The notes below the pieces were generated by a model, which was given only the letters and a program-made list of their open reading frames with translations, was not told where the DNA came from and made no database searches. Positions 9,673 through 19,321 of a stretch of 64,000 bases of DNA are shown piece after piece. The position numbers were made by a program, and so were the translations under genes. Every line of letters begins with the position of its first letter. Position 1 is the first letter of the stretch. This DNA is from Chersky-840 sp963794615 (GTDB taxonomy: Bacteria > Actinomycetota > Acidimicrobiia > Acidimicrobiales > UBA8190): NCBI GenBank assembly GCA_963794615.1, contig CAWCEP010000009.1, forward strand, positions 310,001 to 374,000. Reading direction: 5' to 3'.

Positions 9673-10653
9673 GTGCCGGCCAACGGTCCTGCCGAGCAAT
9701 ACGACGGTCCCGCCGCCACGCCGCCTCGCTCCGGCCCGAGGAGGGCACGGCGGTGGCTGGCGGGGGTCGCCGTCATGGCCGCGGCCGCAGGCCTGACCGC
9801 AGCCGGCGCCACGCCGGCGGCGGCGGCCACGCCCACCCCGACGGGCTACTACGTCGTCGGGGCCAACGGCGGCGTGTTCGGGTTCGGCGGGGCCCCCCTG
9901 TACGGGTCCCCGGCCGCGTCGGGGACGGCCCTGGACGCACCGGTCATCGGCATCGCCGAGACGTCGACGGGCAAGGGCTACTGGCTCGTGGGTGCCGATG
10001 GCGGCATCTTCACCTACGGCGATGCCGGCTACTTCGGCTCGGTCCCGGCTGTCACCACCAAGAAGCTCGTCGCGCCGATCGTCGGGGTGGCGCCGACGTC
10101 GGACGCCAAGGGTTATTGGCTCGTCGGTGCCGACGGCGGCGTGTTCGGTTTCGGGGACGCCGGCTACTTCGGTTCTCTCCAAGCCCTGCACGTGACGCCG
10201 GCCGCTCCCATCGTGGGCATCGCCCCCACGCCCACCGGCAAGGGCTACTGGCTCGTGGGGGCCGACGGCGGCGTGTTCGCCTTCGGCGACGCCGGCTACT
10301 TCGGCAACGTCCCCGCCCTCCTCGGGGCGCCCGCCCCGTCACCCATCGTCGGGATCGCCGCCACCCCCGACGGCGGAGGGTATTGGGTCGTCCAGAACGA
10401 CGGCGCCGTGTCGCGCTTCGGTGACGCCGGGTTCTTCGGGTCCACCCTGACCACCGGTGTCGTGCCCAGCTCGCCGGTGGTCGGCATGGCGGCCACCCCC
10501 GACGCCAAGGGCTACTGGCTCGTGGGTGCCGACGGCGGCGTGTTCACCTTCGGCGACGCCGCCTACTTCGGGTCGGTCCCCGCCGAGCTCGCCGCCGGCG
10601 GTGTCACGCTGGTGGCGCCGGTCTCGATCGTGGGTCTGGCCGTCACGCCCTGA
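9673..10653 (+). CDS. Secreted repeat protein (GYWLVGADGGVF repeats)
   Basis: GTG at 9673 is chosen because GAGGAG at 9661-9666 gives normal spacing; the TTG at 9667 would touch it. The N-terminus has a twin-Arg-like basic stretch (RRARRW) and a hydrophobic core ending AGATPAAAATP, a Sec-type signal peptide. The mature protein is six tandem units of 43-47 residues, each with GYWLVGADGGVFTFGDAGYF or a variant and ending PIVGIAPTP. This repeat is widespread in secreted proteins of Acidimicrobiia and resembles a beta-propeller or beta-solenoid blade; binding partner unknown. The gene is intact. Its stop is 21 bases from the convergent pstB stop. Confidence 0.85.
   Translation: MPANGPAEQYDGPAATPPRSGPRRARRWLAGVAVMAAAAGLTAAGATPAAAATPTPTGYYVVGANGGVFGFGGAPLYGSPAASGTALDAPVIGIAETSTGKGYWLVGADGGIFTYGDAGYFGSVPAVTTKKLVAPIVGVAPTSDAKGYWLVGADGGVFGFGDAGYFGSLQALHVTPAAPIVGIAPTPTGKGYWLVGADGGVFAFGDAGYFGNVPALLGAPAPSPIVGIAATPDGGGYWVVQNDGAVSRFGDAGFFGSTLTTGVVPSSPVVGMAATPDAKGYWLVGADGGVFTFGDAAYFGSVPAELAAGGVTLVAPVSIVGLAVTP
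9844..10650 (+). repeat. Six tandem ~135-base coding repeats
   Basis: The coding units of the secreted protein recur about every 130-140 bases with near-identical DNA at the core (codons for GYWLVGADGG). Unit 5 (GYWVVQNDGAVSRFG) is the most diverged. Such repeats can recombine and change copy number. Confidence 0.8.
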
Positions 10654-10674
10654 GGGGTCGAGCCGTCGGGAACC

Positions 10675-11530
10675 TCAGCCCACCTCGCCCGACACGTACG
10701 CCCTGGTGCGGGGGTCGCGCGGCGACTCGAAGATCATCTTGGTCGGCCCGTACTCGACGAGCTCGCCGGTGGACCGGTCCTCGCCGAGGAGGAAGAAGGC
10801 GGTGTAGTCCGACACCCGCGTGGCCTGGAACATGTTGTGGGTCACGAGGCCGATCGTGACGTCGGTGGCCAGGTGGGTGATCAGCTCCTCGATCTTGGCG
10901 GTGGCGATGGGATCGAGCGACGAGCAGGGCTCGTCCATGAGCAGCACCTCGGGCTCGACCGCCAAGGCGCGTGCGATGCACAGCCGCTGCTGCTGGCCCC
11001 CCGACAGCTTCACGGCCGGTGAGCTCAGGCGGTCCTTGACCAGATCCCACAGCGCCGCGTGATGCAGCGCCGCCTCGGCGGCCTCGCGCAGCACGGTCTT
11101 CGAGCGCACCCCGTTGAGCCGGAGGCCGGCCACCACGTTGTCGAAGATGCTCATGGTGGGGAACGGGTTCGGACGCTGGAAGACCATCCCCACCCGACTA
11201 CGGACGAGCTCGGCCTGGGTGTCCCGGGCGTAGACGTCGAGGTCGCCCACGAGGACCCGCCCGGTCACCTTGCCGCCCGTGTCGTCATGGAGACGGTTGA
11301 TCGCCCTCAGAATCGTGGTCTTGCCACATCCCGACGGCCCCACCAAAGCGGTGACCCGGTTGCGGACGAGATCGAGGGTGACGTCGCGCACCACCTGGTG
11401 CTTGCCGAACGAGACGTTGACGCCGCGCAGCGACACCGCCGCGGCGGGCGTCGGTCGAGTGGCCCGGGGCCCGGTCTTCGGGACTCGTCCCCGACGAAGG
11501 CCCGACCGTGGTGGTGATGTCGATCGTCAT
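10675..11530 (-). CDS. pstB: Phosphate ABC transporter ATP-binding protein PstB
   Basis: Contains Walker A GPSGCGKTT, the Q-loop region GMVFQRPNPFPTMSIFDNV, the ABC signature LSGGQQQRLCIARAL and Walker B VLLMDEPCSSLDPIAT. The FQRPNPFP and signature context are specific for PstB among ABC ATPases. The start at 11530 (MTIDITTTVG) is joined to the core by a frame change near 11440; the core from SLRGVNVSFGKHQVV onward is intact. It drives high-affinity phosphate import with PstA and PstC. It is the last gene of the minus-strand pst operon, 37 bases after pstA. Confidence 0.93.
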
Positions 11531-11567
11531 CTCCTGGCTCCGATGGGCGTCGCCATCCTACGCGGCC

Positions 11568-12506
11568 TCATCGTCGCGCTTGGCGGTTGAGGCCGGCCGA
11601 AACGAGGCGGGCCACCACACTGAGCACGAGCACCAGGGCGAGGAGGACGAAGGCCGTGCCCCACGCCAGCTGCTGGGCGGCCGGAAGCGCCTGGTTGGCG
11701 TTGTTGAAGATGGTGAGCGACAGCGCACCCATGGGCTGAAGGGGGTTCGTCACCAGCGCCGAGGCCCCGAGCACCGTCACGAACAGCGGAGCTGTCTCGC
11801 CCACGGCCCTCGCCACCGCCAGCAGGTTGCCGGTCACGAGCCCGGGCAGCGCACCGCGCAGCACCACCGAGCGCACCACCCGCGACCGGCGCACCCCGAG
11901 GGCGAGGCCGGCTTCCCACAGGTCGCGTGGCACCGACCGCATGGCGGCTTCGCTGGCCCGGATGATGATGGGCAGCATGAGCACGGCCAGGGCGAAGCTG
12001 CCCGCCAGCCCCGAGAAGTGCCCGATGAGCGAGCCGGGTCCGATGAGCACGGCGTAGGCGAAGATGCCGAGGGCGATCGACGGCACCCCGGTGAGCACGT
12101 CGGCGCCGAAGCGAACGGCTCCGGCCAGCCGTCCGCGCCGCTCGACGAGGAACAGCGCGCACATGGTCCCCACGGGGACGGCGATGGCGGCGGCCAAGCC
12201 GACGATGATCACCGACCCCACGATGGCGCTCGAGATACCGCCGCCGGGTATGCCCGGCGGGGTGGGGATGTGGGTGAGGAAGCTCCACGACACGACCTTG
12301 ATGCCGCGGCTGGTGGTGTAGGCGACGAGAGCGACGAGGGGAGCCAATGAGATCGCCACCGCCACCATGCACAAGGCGATGGCGATGCGCCCGACGACGC
12401 GCCGTCGGGCCAACGAGCGCCGCGCCGACTCGCGCACGAGCTCGCGTCGGGAGCCGATGGCGTCGGCGAAGTCGTCGGACTCGGCGGGGAGGACGGTCAG
12501 GCTCAC
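11568..12506 (-). CDS. pstA: Phosphate ABC transporter permease PstA
   Basis: An intact 312-residue membrane protein with six predicted membrane segments. It carries the permease EAA-type loop (ALGVRRSRVVRSVVLRGALP) and ends with a last helix before the basic tail LNRQARR. FLTHIPTPPGIPGGGI and GVPSIALGIFAYA are typical of PstA. The start overlaps the pstC stop by 4 bases (ATGA arrangement), so translation is coupled. The N-terminal ~40 residues are a cytoplasmic extension. Confidence 0.93.
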   Translation of the reverse strand: MSLTVLPAESDDFADAIGSRRELVRESARRSLARRRVVGRIAIALCMVAVAISLAPLVALVAYTTSRGIKVVSWSFLTHIPTPPGIPGGGISSAIVGSVIIVGLAAAIAVPVGTMCALFLVERRGRLAGAVRFGADVLTGVPSIALGIFAYAVLIGPGSLIGHFSGLAGSFALAVLMLPIIIRASEAAMRSVPRDLWEAGLALGVRRSRVVRSVVLRGALPGLVTGNLLAVARAVGETAPLFVTVLGASALVTNPLQPMGALSLTIFNNANQALPAAQQLAWGTAFVLLALVLVLSVVARLVSAGLNRQARR

Positions 12507-13501
12507 GCCGCGGCTCCCGCGGCCCGCAACCGCCGGCGCAACAGGAGCTGGCCTCCGATGTTGACCAGGGCGGTGATGGCGAGCAACACCACCACGAGGC
12601 CGATGACCGAGCTCTTGTCGAGCCCGGGATTGGCCTCGCCGAAGTTGTTGATGATGGCGGACCCGAGTGTGGCCCCTGGGGCCAGCAACGAGTGGGGGAG
12701 GGCGTTGTTGTTCCCGATGACCAGCGCCACGGCGATGGTCTCACCGAGGGCACGGCCCATGGCGAGGATGACCGCCGCCTCGATACCCGTGCGGGCCCCG
12801 GGCACCACGGCGGTCCGGACCACCTGCCAGCGCGTGGCGCCGAGCGCCCGGGCCGCTTCGCGGTCCTCGTTGGCCACACTCGAGAGCGCGGTGCGCGACA
12901 GCGCCACGATGGTGGGCAGGATCATGACGGCCAACACCGTGCCGGCGAGGAGCATGCTCGGCCCGTAGGCGGGGCCATGGAAGAACCACTCCAGGACGGG
13001 GATCTTCTTCAGGAACGGCTCGACGTGGCGGGCGAAGAGCGGCGACAGCACGAGCAGCCCCCACAGGCCCACCACGATGCTCGGCACCGCCGCGATCAGG
13101 TCGATGAGCACCGACAGCGGCCCGGCCAGCCACCTGGGGGCGAGCTCGGAGAGAAAGGCGGCGGTGCCCACGCCGATCGGCACGGCGAGGATGATCGCCA
13201 CCGCGGTGGTGATGAGCGTCCCGATGATGTAGATGCCCGTCGGGTAGATGTCTTTGGTGGCGTCGTAGGTCCCCGACCACAGAAAGCTCAACCCCGAGTG
13301 GCCGAAGGCCTGGCTCGCCGAGGCCACCAGGCTGACCACGAGGCCGATCACGATGACGGCGAAGATCGTGGACCCCGTCCACCGCAACACGGCGTAGGCG
13401 CGGCCCCCGGGCCGGGCCCACCGTCGCTGCAAACCCTCCTTGACGCCCGGGACCGGGCTGAGGCGCGGCGGCGGGACCTCTTCGAGCAGCGTCGTACTCA
13501 T
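12503..13501 (-). CDS. pstC: Phosphate ABC transporter permease PstC
   Basis: An intact 332-residue membrane protein. Motifs IYIIGTLITTAVAIILAVPI, DLIAAVPSIVVGLWGLLVL and the EAA loop (ARALGATRWQVVRTAVVPGA) are diagnostic for PstC. The first membrane helix follows a ~35-residue basic cytoplasmic tail. It pairs with PstA to form the transmembrane channel for phosphate. Starts 28 bases after the pstS stop. Confidence 0.93.
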   Translation of the reverse strand: MSTTLLEEVPPPRLSPVPGVKEGLQRRWARPGGRAYAVLRWTGSTIFAVIVIGLVVSLVASASQAFGHSGLSFLWSGTYDATKDIYPTGIYIIGTLITTAVAIILAVPIGVGTAAFLSELAPRWLAGPLSVLIDLIAAVPSIVVGLWGLLVLSPLFARHVEPFLKKIPVLEWFFHGPAYGPSMLLAGTVLAVMILPTIVALSRTALSSVANEDREAARALGATRWQVVRTAVVPGARTGIEAAVILAMGRALGETIAVALVIGNNNALPHSLLAPGATLGSAIINNFGEANPGLDKSSVIGLVVVLLAITALVNIGGQLLLRRRLRAAGAAA

Positions 13502-13529
13502 GGGGTTGCCCGAGCTCCTGACCCGGTGC

Positions 13530-14861
13530 CTACGAGGTGAACAGGGGCTTGCCCGCCGAGTTCTCGAGTGTCAGCAAGGTCTGGTGCGCGAGCGCGACCA
13601 CGTTGGCGGGCAGGGGCGAGTAGCCCGAGCGCGTTGGCCTGCTGCTGGCCCGTCGTCGTGACCCAGTCGATGAGCTTGCCGAGCACGACCCCCTGGGTGG
13701 TGTTGGACTGCTTCTGGTAGAGCAGCGTCCAACTGAAGTTGGCCAGTGGGTAGGTGCCCGCCCCGCCTCCGTTGACGATGGTGAAGTTGGTCGCGCTCAA
13801 CGACGAGGCCTGGGCCCCCGCCGCCGCGATGGACGACTGCGACGGCTTCACGTAGCTTCCCGCCGCGTTCTTGAGCGCCGCGTTGGTGAATCCGGCCTGG
13901 AGCGAGTACGCGTATTCGACGTACCCGATGGCCCCCGGGGTCTGCTGGATGAAGCCCGCCACCCCCGTGTTGAGCTGCTCGCCCACCCCGATGTTGGTGA
14001 TGGGCCATTTGGTCGACGCCGCCGTCCCTGCTGCCGATCCCGTCCACGTCGATCCACCCGTGTCGATGAGGTACTGGTCGAGGTCGTAGCCCGGACCCGA
14101 CGAGTCGGCCCGGCGCACCGGCACGATGGTGGTGGAGGGGAGGTTCAGGCCCGGGTTGAGCGCGGCGATGGCCGAGTCGTTCCACTTGGTGATCTTGCCG
14201 AGATAGATCCCCGCCAAGGTGGGGCCGTCGAGCTTGAGCCCTCCCGCCACGCCGGGCAGGTTGTAGCTGACGGCGACGCCCCCGAGGTCGACGGGCACCT
14301 GCAGGATGTTGCCCCCCGTGCCCGATGCCGGCGTCTTGATGGGGATCTCCGAGTCGCCGAAGTTCACGGTGTTCTGCTCGATGTCGGTCACGCCCACGCT
14401 GCTGCCGGCCGGGGAGTAGTTGACGCTCACGCCCTTGTTGGCCTGGCTGTAGTAGTAGAAGACGCGGGTGAAGAAGGGCTGGATCGAGTTCGCGCCCGCC
14501 CCCGAGGCCTTGAACGACGGTGACTGGGTGTCACACGTCGCGCTGAGCGGACCTCCGGTCGTCGAGCACGCCGAGCTCGAGGCCTTGGGCACCGTCGTGG
14601 GGGAGACATGCGCCGCCGCGGCGGCCGTTGACGTCGGTGTCGCCGCCACCGCCGAGGTGGTGGGGGCCGCGGCCGGTCGTCGTGGTCGACGCCGTCGTCG
14701 TGCGTGGTGGACTTCTTCGCCGTGGGCGTCGAGCTGCACGCCGCCGCGACGACTGCCACCACCCCGAGCGACACCACCAGCGTCGACCCGCGGGCGCGGC
14801 ATGGGCGCGAGGCGCCGCCGGCGTGGTTGTCTCGGGCTCGTGGATCCGCACCTCGGTGCAC
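13530..14861 (-). CDS. pstS: Phosphate-binding lipoprotein PstS
   Basis: The GTG at 14861 is preceded by AGAGGAG at good spacing. It gives a signal peptide with hydrophobic core STLVVSLGVVAVVAAACSS; the AAAC is a lipobox, so the protein is a lipoprotein. A Thr-rich linker follows, with a frame change near 14690. The binding domain starts SFKASGAGANSIQPFFTRVF and carries VNFGDSEIPIK, TKWNDSAIAALNP and the phosphate-site RADSSGPGYDLDQYL. A second change near 13620 leads to the natural end (NSAGKPLFTS) at 13530. It captures phosphate outside the membrane for PstCAB and is first in the operon. Confidence 0.92.
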
Positions 14862-15115
14862 GGGTTCTCCTCTCACGGCGTGAAGAGACCCCCTCACGCA
14901 CCCATCCAAGTTAATACATAGATTTGATAGAAATACTAGGCTGGAGGATCGGGGCCGTCCAGCCGGCCCGACGGGCCGGGGCGAGAGCCGGGGGCTCGGA
15001 CGGCGGGGCCGACGGGCGGCCACGGCGGCGGTCAGCGCGGGCCCGGGACGGGCGGGACGGCTCTTTCCGTGCTGAGGCTGGGCGGGAGGTCCTGGGGAGG
15101 GGCAGAATCCGGACC
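14862..15115. promoter_or_regulatory. Divergent promoter region between pstS and the Rrf2 gene
   Basis: 254 bases holding the control region for both directions. Positions 14909-14940 are an AT-rich island with the 13-bp palindrome ATTT-GATAG-AAAT at 14922-14934. On the minus strand a -10-like TATTAA is at 14916-14911. I see no clear Pho-box direct repeat of the Streptomyces type. Confidence 0.45.
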
Positions 15116-15571
15116 GTGCACATTCCCGCCAAGGTTGACTACGGCATGCGGGCCCTCCTGGCGCTCGCCGATCGCAAGGAACCGGCCACGGCTGAAGCCC
15201 TCGCCGACGCTCAGCGCCTCCCGGGGCGGTTTCTCGGGGCGATCCTCATCGAGCTGCGACGAGCCGGCATCGTGTCCAGCCAGCGGGGCTCGGAGGGCGG
15301 CTACCGACTGGCCCGGCCGGCCAAGGAGATCAGCGTGGCGGACGTCATGCGCGCCCTCGACGGGCCGCTGGCCGAGGTACGGGGGCTGCGCCCCGAAGCG
15401 GCGCACTACGACGGAGCCGCCGAGCATCTTCAAGAGGTGTGGGTGGCGGTGCGCGCCAGCCTCCGCAACGTGCTCGAACGGGTGAACCTCGAAGACGTGG
15501 TGGCCGGTCGCCTGCCGAGATCGGTCGCCAAGCTGACCGAGGACCCCGACGCCTGGGCCCCGCGCCGCTGA
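15116..15571 (+). CDS. Rrf2 family transcriptional regulator
   Basis: The GTG at 15116 follows a GGGGAGGGG stretch and gives IPAKVDYGMRALLALAD, the classic start of Rrf2 proteins. A winged helix-turn-helix follows (ALADAQRLPGRFLGAILIEL, then GIVSSQRGSEGGYRLARPA and the wing EISVADVMRALDGPLAEVRG). The cluster-binding Cys residues found in IscR, NsrR and RirA are absent (no Cys in the 90-115 region), so it probably senses something other than through an Fe-S cluster. 151 residues, normal length, intact. It is divergent from pstS, so it may control itself, pstS, or both. Confidence 0.88.
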   Translation: MHIPAKVDYGMRALLALADRKEPATAEALADAQRLPGRFLGAILIELRRAGIVSSQRGSEGGYRLARPAKEISVADVMRALDGPLAEVRGLRPEAAHYDGAAEHLQEVWVAVRASLRNVLERVNLEDVVAGRLPRSVAKLTEDPDAWAPRR

Positions 15572-15619
15572 ACCACGACGACGGCGCCCCCACTGGCGCG
15601 GGCGAGGTGACGGCGAGGT

Positions 15620-16507
15620 TCAGGCCGACTCGCCCAAGGCCTGCGGCTCGGTGCCGTCACCCCAGGTGTCGTCGAGGAACTCGGCGATCTCCGTCGTCAG
15701 CCTGTCGGGCGCCAGCCGGAGCTCGAGGATCGATCGAGCCTCGATGAGCGGGCGTGCTGGAGCTGCCGGGTGAGGTGATCGGCGTCGGTGAAAGGGTGGA
15801 TGAAGTCGATCTTGTGCCCGATGACGAGCGTCGGCACCGTCGATGGCCTGGCGCGCCTCGTAGGTCGGGGTGACTGGCCCGACGAGCATGCCGTGGAGCA
15901 CCGCCGCGATCTCCTCGGGCTCGGCGCTGATCATCGTCACCACGCTGTCGAGGGGGGCGACGGTGGTCCGGGGCAGGCGCCGTGCCAGCGACGCCACCAC
16001 GCGCACCAGCGGCGCCGCGTAGTGGACGCCGAGGAGCATCGGAAGGAACACGACGGCGGCGCCGGGCACGGCCCACTCGAGGACGGGCATCTCGATGAGG
16101 AGTCCCCGCACCCTCTCCGGGGCCTGGACCGCCACCTGGAGGCTCACGTTGGCCCCCAGGGAGACCCCCCCGACGACGGCTTCGTCGATGCCGAGCTCGT
16201 CGAGCAGCGCCACCACGTAGCGGGCGTAGGAGTCCATGCGGTGGGCCGACGCGTGGCGGGGCTTGTCCGACCCCCCGTGGCCGGGCAGGTCGAGGAGGAC
16301 GACCTGGAACCCCCGCTCGGCGAGATCGGCGGCCAGGCGCCGGCTGAGCTGGTTGTCGAGCAACAGACCGTGGAGGAACACGAGGACGCGCGAGCCCTCG
16401 CCGTGGCGTTCGTAGTGCAGGCGCAGCCCCTCGACCTCGAAGCTGCCCTCCTCGAAGGGCCGTCGCTCGAAGAGCCCGCTCACCCACGAGATGGGGGCGA
16501 GGGCCAT
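15620..16507 (-). CDS. Alpha/beta hydrolase, frameshifted near C-terminus
   Basis: The start at 16507 gives MALAPISWVSGLFERRPFEE. The fold is clear: VLVFLHGLLLDNQLSRRLAA (oxyanion HG), VVLLDLPGHGGSDKPRH, nucleophile elbow GGVSLGANVS (GxSxG), and YARYVVALLDELGIDEAVV. The catalytic His region lies in a stretch with frame changes near 15830-15750, read as IGHKIDFIHPFTDADHL plus RSILELRLAPDRLTTEIAEF. Length about 295 residues. No signal peptide, so probably cytoplasmic; substrate unknown. It is convergent with the Rrf2 gene. Confidence 0.83.
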   Translation of the reverse strand: MALAPISWVSGLFERRPFEEGSFEVEGLRLHYERHGEGSRVLVFLHGLLLDNQLSRRLAADLAERGFQVVLLDLPGHGGSDKPRHASAHRMDSYARYVVALLDELGIDEAVVGGVSLGANVSLQVAVQAPERVRGLLIEMPVLEWAVPGAAVVFLPMLLGVHYAAPLVRVVASLARRLPRTTVAPLDSVVTMISAEPEEIAAVLHGMLVGPVTPTYEARQAIDGADARHRAQDRLHPPFHRRRSPHPAAPARPLIEARSILELRLAPDRLTTEIAEFLDDTWGDGTEPQALGESA

Positions 16508-16727
16508 GAGACCGCCGGCCACCGACCCGGGCGACACCGACTCGGTGTCGGCTTCGGAGCCCTCGGTGTCGGCATCCTCCCGCTCGCCTTCGGGGCGGGG
16601 GTGGCGACGGGTGCCACCTCGAGCCCCCCGAGAAGTCGTCGAACCCGCTGGCCCGGCCCCCACGGTCACCACGCCGTCGACGTTACCCGGGGCCGATTCG
16701 GGCCCGCACTTCTTCTGTCTCCTCGAC

Positions 16728-17481
16728 TCAGAGCAGCCCGAGTCGGCGTGAGCACGCCGGCCACTGGCCCCAACCGCTTCGGGCCTGAAGCTGCTGGGCG
16801 GCCTGGTCCTGCACGGCGGGGGGAGCCGCCGACGGAAGCCCCGCGTAGCCCAGTCCGTGCCATGTCCCGGCGGCGAACTGGTAGGCGCCGTAGTAGCCGT
16901 TGCCCGGTGTCGTCGGCGTAGTTGCCGCCCGACTCGCATTGGCGCAGCCGCGGCCCACACCCCACCACTGGCCGCACTCGTGGCCGGCGCTACGGGCCGA
17001 GCCGCGGTGGTGGCGGGATGGGCCGACCGCCGCCACGGGCGTGGGTGCCGGGACCGGCGTGGGGGCCGGAGCCGGAGGCGGCGGCGGTGCGTGTGCCTGT
17101 TGATAGGCGGTCCAGACGGCGAGCATCTTCACGAAGCGCGTCCCGGCCGGACGCAACAGGCCGACGGGGGCGTCGTCGGCGGCCGACGACACCGGCGGAG
17201 GGCGGCGAAGGACTCGCCGCCGACACCAGGTGGATGGCGTCGGGGGTGCGATCGGTCCAGGCCAGCCGGAGCAGGCCGATGGGGGACTGCTCGCCGAAGG
17301 CGAGGACCGTGGTCTCGGGATCGGCGGTCAAGGTCGCCGAGGCGAGCTGGGTACCGGTGCCACCGAGGTGGGAACCGGCGATCTGGTGATGGTCATGGTG
17401 AGGAGAACTCGGCGACGAGTGCAAAAGGCTCGTGCCGAGCAGCACGGCGGTGACAACGCCAAAGAGTCGGTGATTCCGCAT
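16728..17481 (-). CDS. Secreted Rpf/transglycosylase-like cell-wall protein, frameshifted
   Basis: The ATG at 17481 follows an AAGGAGG ribosome site and gives a signal peptide (LFGVVTAVLLGTSLLHSS). Two short related segments follow (SPIGLLRLAWTDRTP and APVGLLRPAGTRF), then a Pro/Ala linker (PPPPPAPAPTPVPAPTPV). The C-terminal ~85 residues are a resuscitation-promoting-factor-type domain: CESGGNYADDTG, NGYYGAYQFAAGTWHGLGYA and QDQAAQQLQARSGWGQWPAC. The catalytic Glu of CESGG is present. Frame changes lie near 17190 and 16920. The protein would cleave peptidoglycan glycan strands outside the cell. Rpf genes usually have a single domain of this size at one end, as here. Confidence 0.8.
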
Positions 17482-18122
17482 CTTGTGCCTCCTTGAAGTT
17501 CACGGGATCCCCGTAGGGCTCCAGGTGGGCTTGGGAATGCGGGTGGCCCGTCTTCTGGTGCATTCGTCTCGCGGAGCCGGCGCCGGGAAGGGCGGGCGGC
17601 CCTGGACTGACTGCGGTCCGAACGAGGTGCTGACGGAGCGACCCGGGGTTCTGGCGTTAGGCACTTCCTCCTCTGATGTGGGCGTCGACGATCGACAGTG
17701 AAGGCAGGGGCGCCGAACAGCGCGAAGACCGGGGCCCCGGGCGCGCGGTCGGCGCCAGGGGAAGAAGCGGTTCCGGGGCGGTCCACATGAGCAGGGCCTC
17801 TGGGGCCCGGGCGACAGCCTCCGCTGCTGTCGCATGGACTCTGCCGATGGCTTGAGTGGGAACGAATGTAAGCGCTTGCGCGTCGGCGCACAAGCTCATC
17901 CGGTCCCCCCGGGGTTCGGCGCCGGTCGGGCGAACGCCGTCGTGACCAGCGGATATCGCCGCTGAGCAGGGGCTTTCCCCCCGATTTGACACGCCCGGTG
18001 GGGGTCTCGACGCCCTGTCAGATTTCAGCGGGAAATCGGGTCCGCGGCCCGGCAGCGCCCTCGTCGGTAGCGTTTCGGTCCTATGACAGCCGCCACCCCC
18101 GCGCGCGCCGGCAGGACCCTCT
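17482..18122. other. Long non-coding stretch upstream of the Rpf-like gene
   Basis: 641 bases. It holds the leader of the Rpf-like gene on the minus strand and, near its right end, the start of the zinc-ribbon gene on the plus strand. Some short open frames exist but none has convincing codon usage and a ribosome site. Actinobacterial rpf genes often carry a c-di-AMP (ydaO) riboswitch here; I looked for its GGGGACC/GGGUGAAU and ACAGCUAACC blocks on the minus strand and did not find a convincing match. Confidence 0.4.
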
Positions 18123-18257
18123 GTGACCGAGAACGAACACCCCACCGACCTGTCGACGCGGTGCTTGGTGTGTGGCGAGCCGATGCGGCCCGAACACGCG
18201 CACTACCGGTGCCCGAGCTGCGGCTGGCGCGACTCCTGCTGTGACGGTCCCTACTGA
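18123..18257 (+). CDS. 44-residue zinc-ribbon protein
   Basis: A short gene from GTG at 18123 to TGA at 18257. It encodes TRCLVCGEPMRPEHAHYRCP then CPSCGWRDSCCDGPY at the end: two CxxC pairs 15 residues apart plus a C-terminal CC, so it probably binds one zinc. A partial ribosome site (CAGGA) lies about 8 bases upstream. The product may be a rubredoxin-like/zinc-ribbon accessory protein; no named family recognised. Codon choice (G/C at third position almost throughout) supports real coding. Confidence 0.62.
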   Translation: MTENEHPTDLSTRCLVCGEPMRPEHAHYRCPSCGWRDSCCDGPY

Positions 18258-18315
18258 TCGCGGTCAGAGACCGACGCCCGACGGGGGACGAATCCCGGTC
18301 GAGGACTGATCGGGT

Positions 18316-19192
18316 TCAGGGATGCGCCGGCTCGTCGTCGGGGTCAAGCCCCGGCGTGACGCCGGCCACGGCATAGAGAGCCTCGAGGGCGCTGTCGACC
18401 ACGTCGTCGCTCTCGGCGCCCGCCTCCCGCACCCCGACGAGCGCGGTCAGCGACGCATAGTCGCGAGCCAGGAGCCCGGCGTCGGTGTCGGGCTGCACCC
18501 GAGTGCTGCTCCCCGGGGCGCTGAGATCGAGACGAAGGGTGCCGGTCTGCCCGGGCGGGAGGGCCACGTGGGGGAGGGGCGTGGTGTCGTCGCCGCTGTC
18601 GTGGACGGCGGAGCGGATGGTGCCCCCCCGTCCCAGGCGGCCGTGGCGCAGACCCCGCAGGGCGCCCAGGGGGACATTGGGCACGTTCAGGTTGAGCGTC
18701 GTTCCCGCCGGCGCCGTCTCGAGGACGGGCACCAGCGCGGCCGCCAACGGCCGAGGGCGTCTCCCAGGGCACGGGGTCGTCGCCCCATCGGATCGACACC
18801 GCCAGGCAGCGCAGCCCGAAGTGGGCCGCGGTGAGCGCCGCTCCCACCGTGCCCGAGTGCATCGCCGAGCGACCCACGTTGATGCCGTGGTTGATCCCCG
18901 ACAGGACGATGTCGGGGCGGGGGCCGAACCCGCCCACGCAGGCCAGGATCACCGCCAGGGCGGGGGGGCCGTCGATGCCGTAGGTGGGCATGTCACCGAG
19001 GCCCTCGATGGCGTGCGCCTCGTAGTCGACGCCGGCCCGGGAGTGGACCGGGCCCACCGCCGCGCCCGACCCGCTGTAGTCGATGAGGGGGGCGACGACG
19101 ACGACGTCGTGGCCGGTGGAGGCGGCCACGAGGGCCAGCGCGGCGATGCCCGGGGCGCGCACGCCGTCGTCGTTGGTGACCAGTATCCGCAC
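18316..19192 (-). CDS. surE: 5'/3'-nucleotidase SurE, frameshifted
   Basis: The start MRILVTNDDGVRAPGIAAL carries the NDDG metal-binding motif of SurE. It continues VVVVAPLIDYSGSGAAVG and PDIVLSGINHGINVGRSAMH (SGIN.G.N motif), then SGTVGAALTAAHFGLRCLAV. One frame change near 18748 leads to ALVPVLETAPAGTTLNLNVP and the rest. About 290 residues after correction, slightly long for the family. SurE removes phosphate from nucleoside monophosphates and short polyphosphate. No operon partner on this strand. Confidence 0.88.
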
Positions 19193-19321
19193 AGAACCTC
19201 CGAGGGGTGGACCGCCACGCGGCGCCGGCGGGACCTCCCGCGCCGACGTGGGTTCCTCCGTCTACCATACGACTCCGCCCCAGCCCCGTACGCCGCCGAC
19301 GACCGGACACGAGCCACCCCC

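Noticed and set aside
9603..14936. TAGAAATAC shared by the AT islands at 9603 and 14928
   Set aside because: Nine bases are too short to be meaningful and the second copy has no matching -35.
17657..17899. An 80-residue minus-strand open frame (MSLCADAQALTFVPTQAIGR start) upstream of the Rpf-like gene
   Set aside because: No ribosome site, no recognised family, and it lies in the likely leader of the Rpf gene; composition is not better than the other frames.
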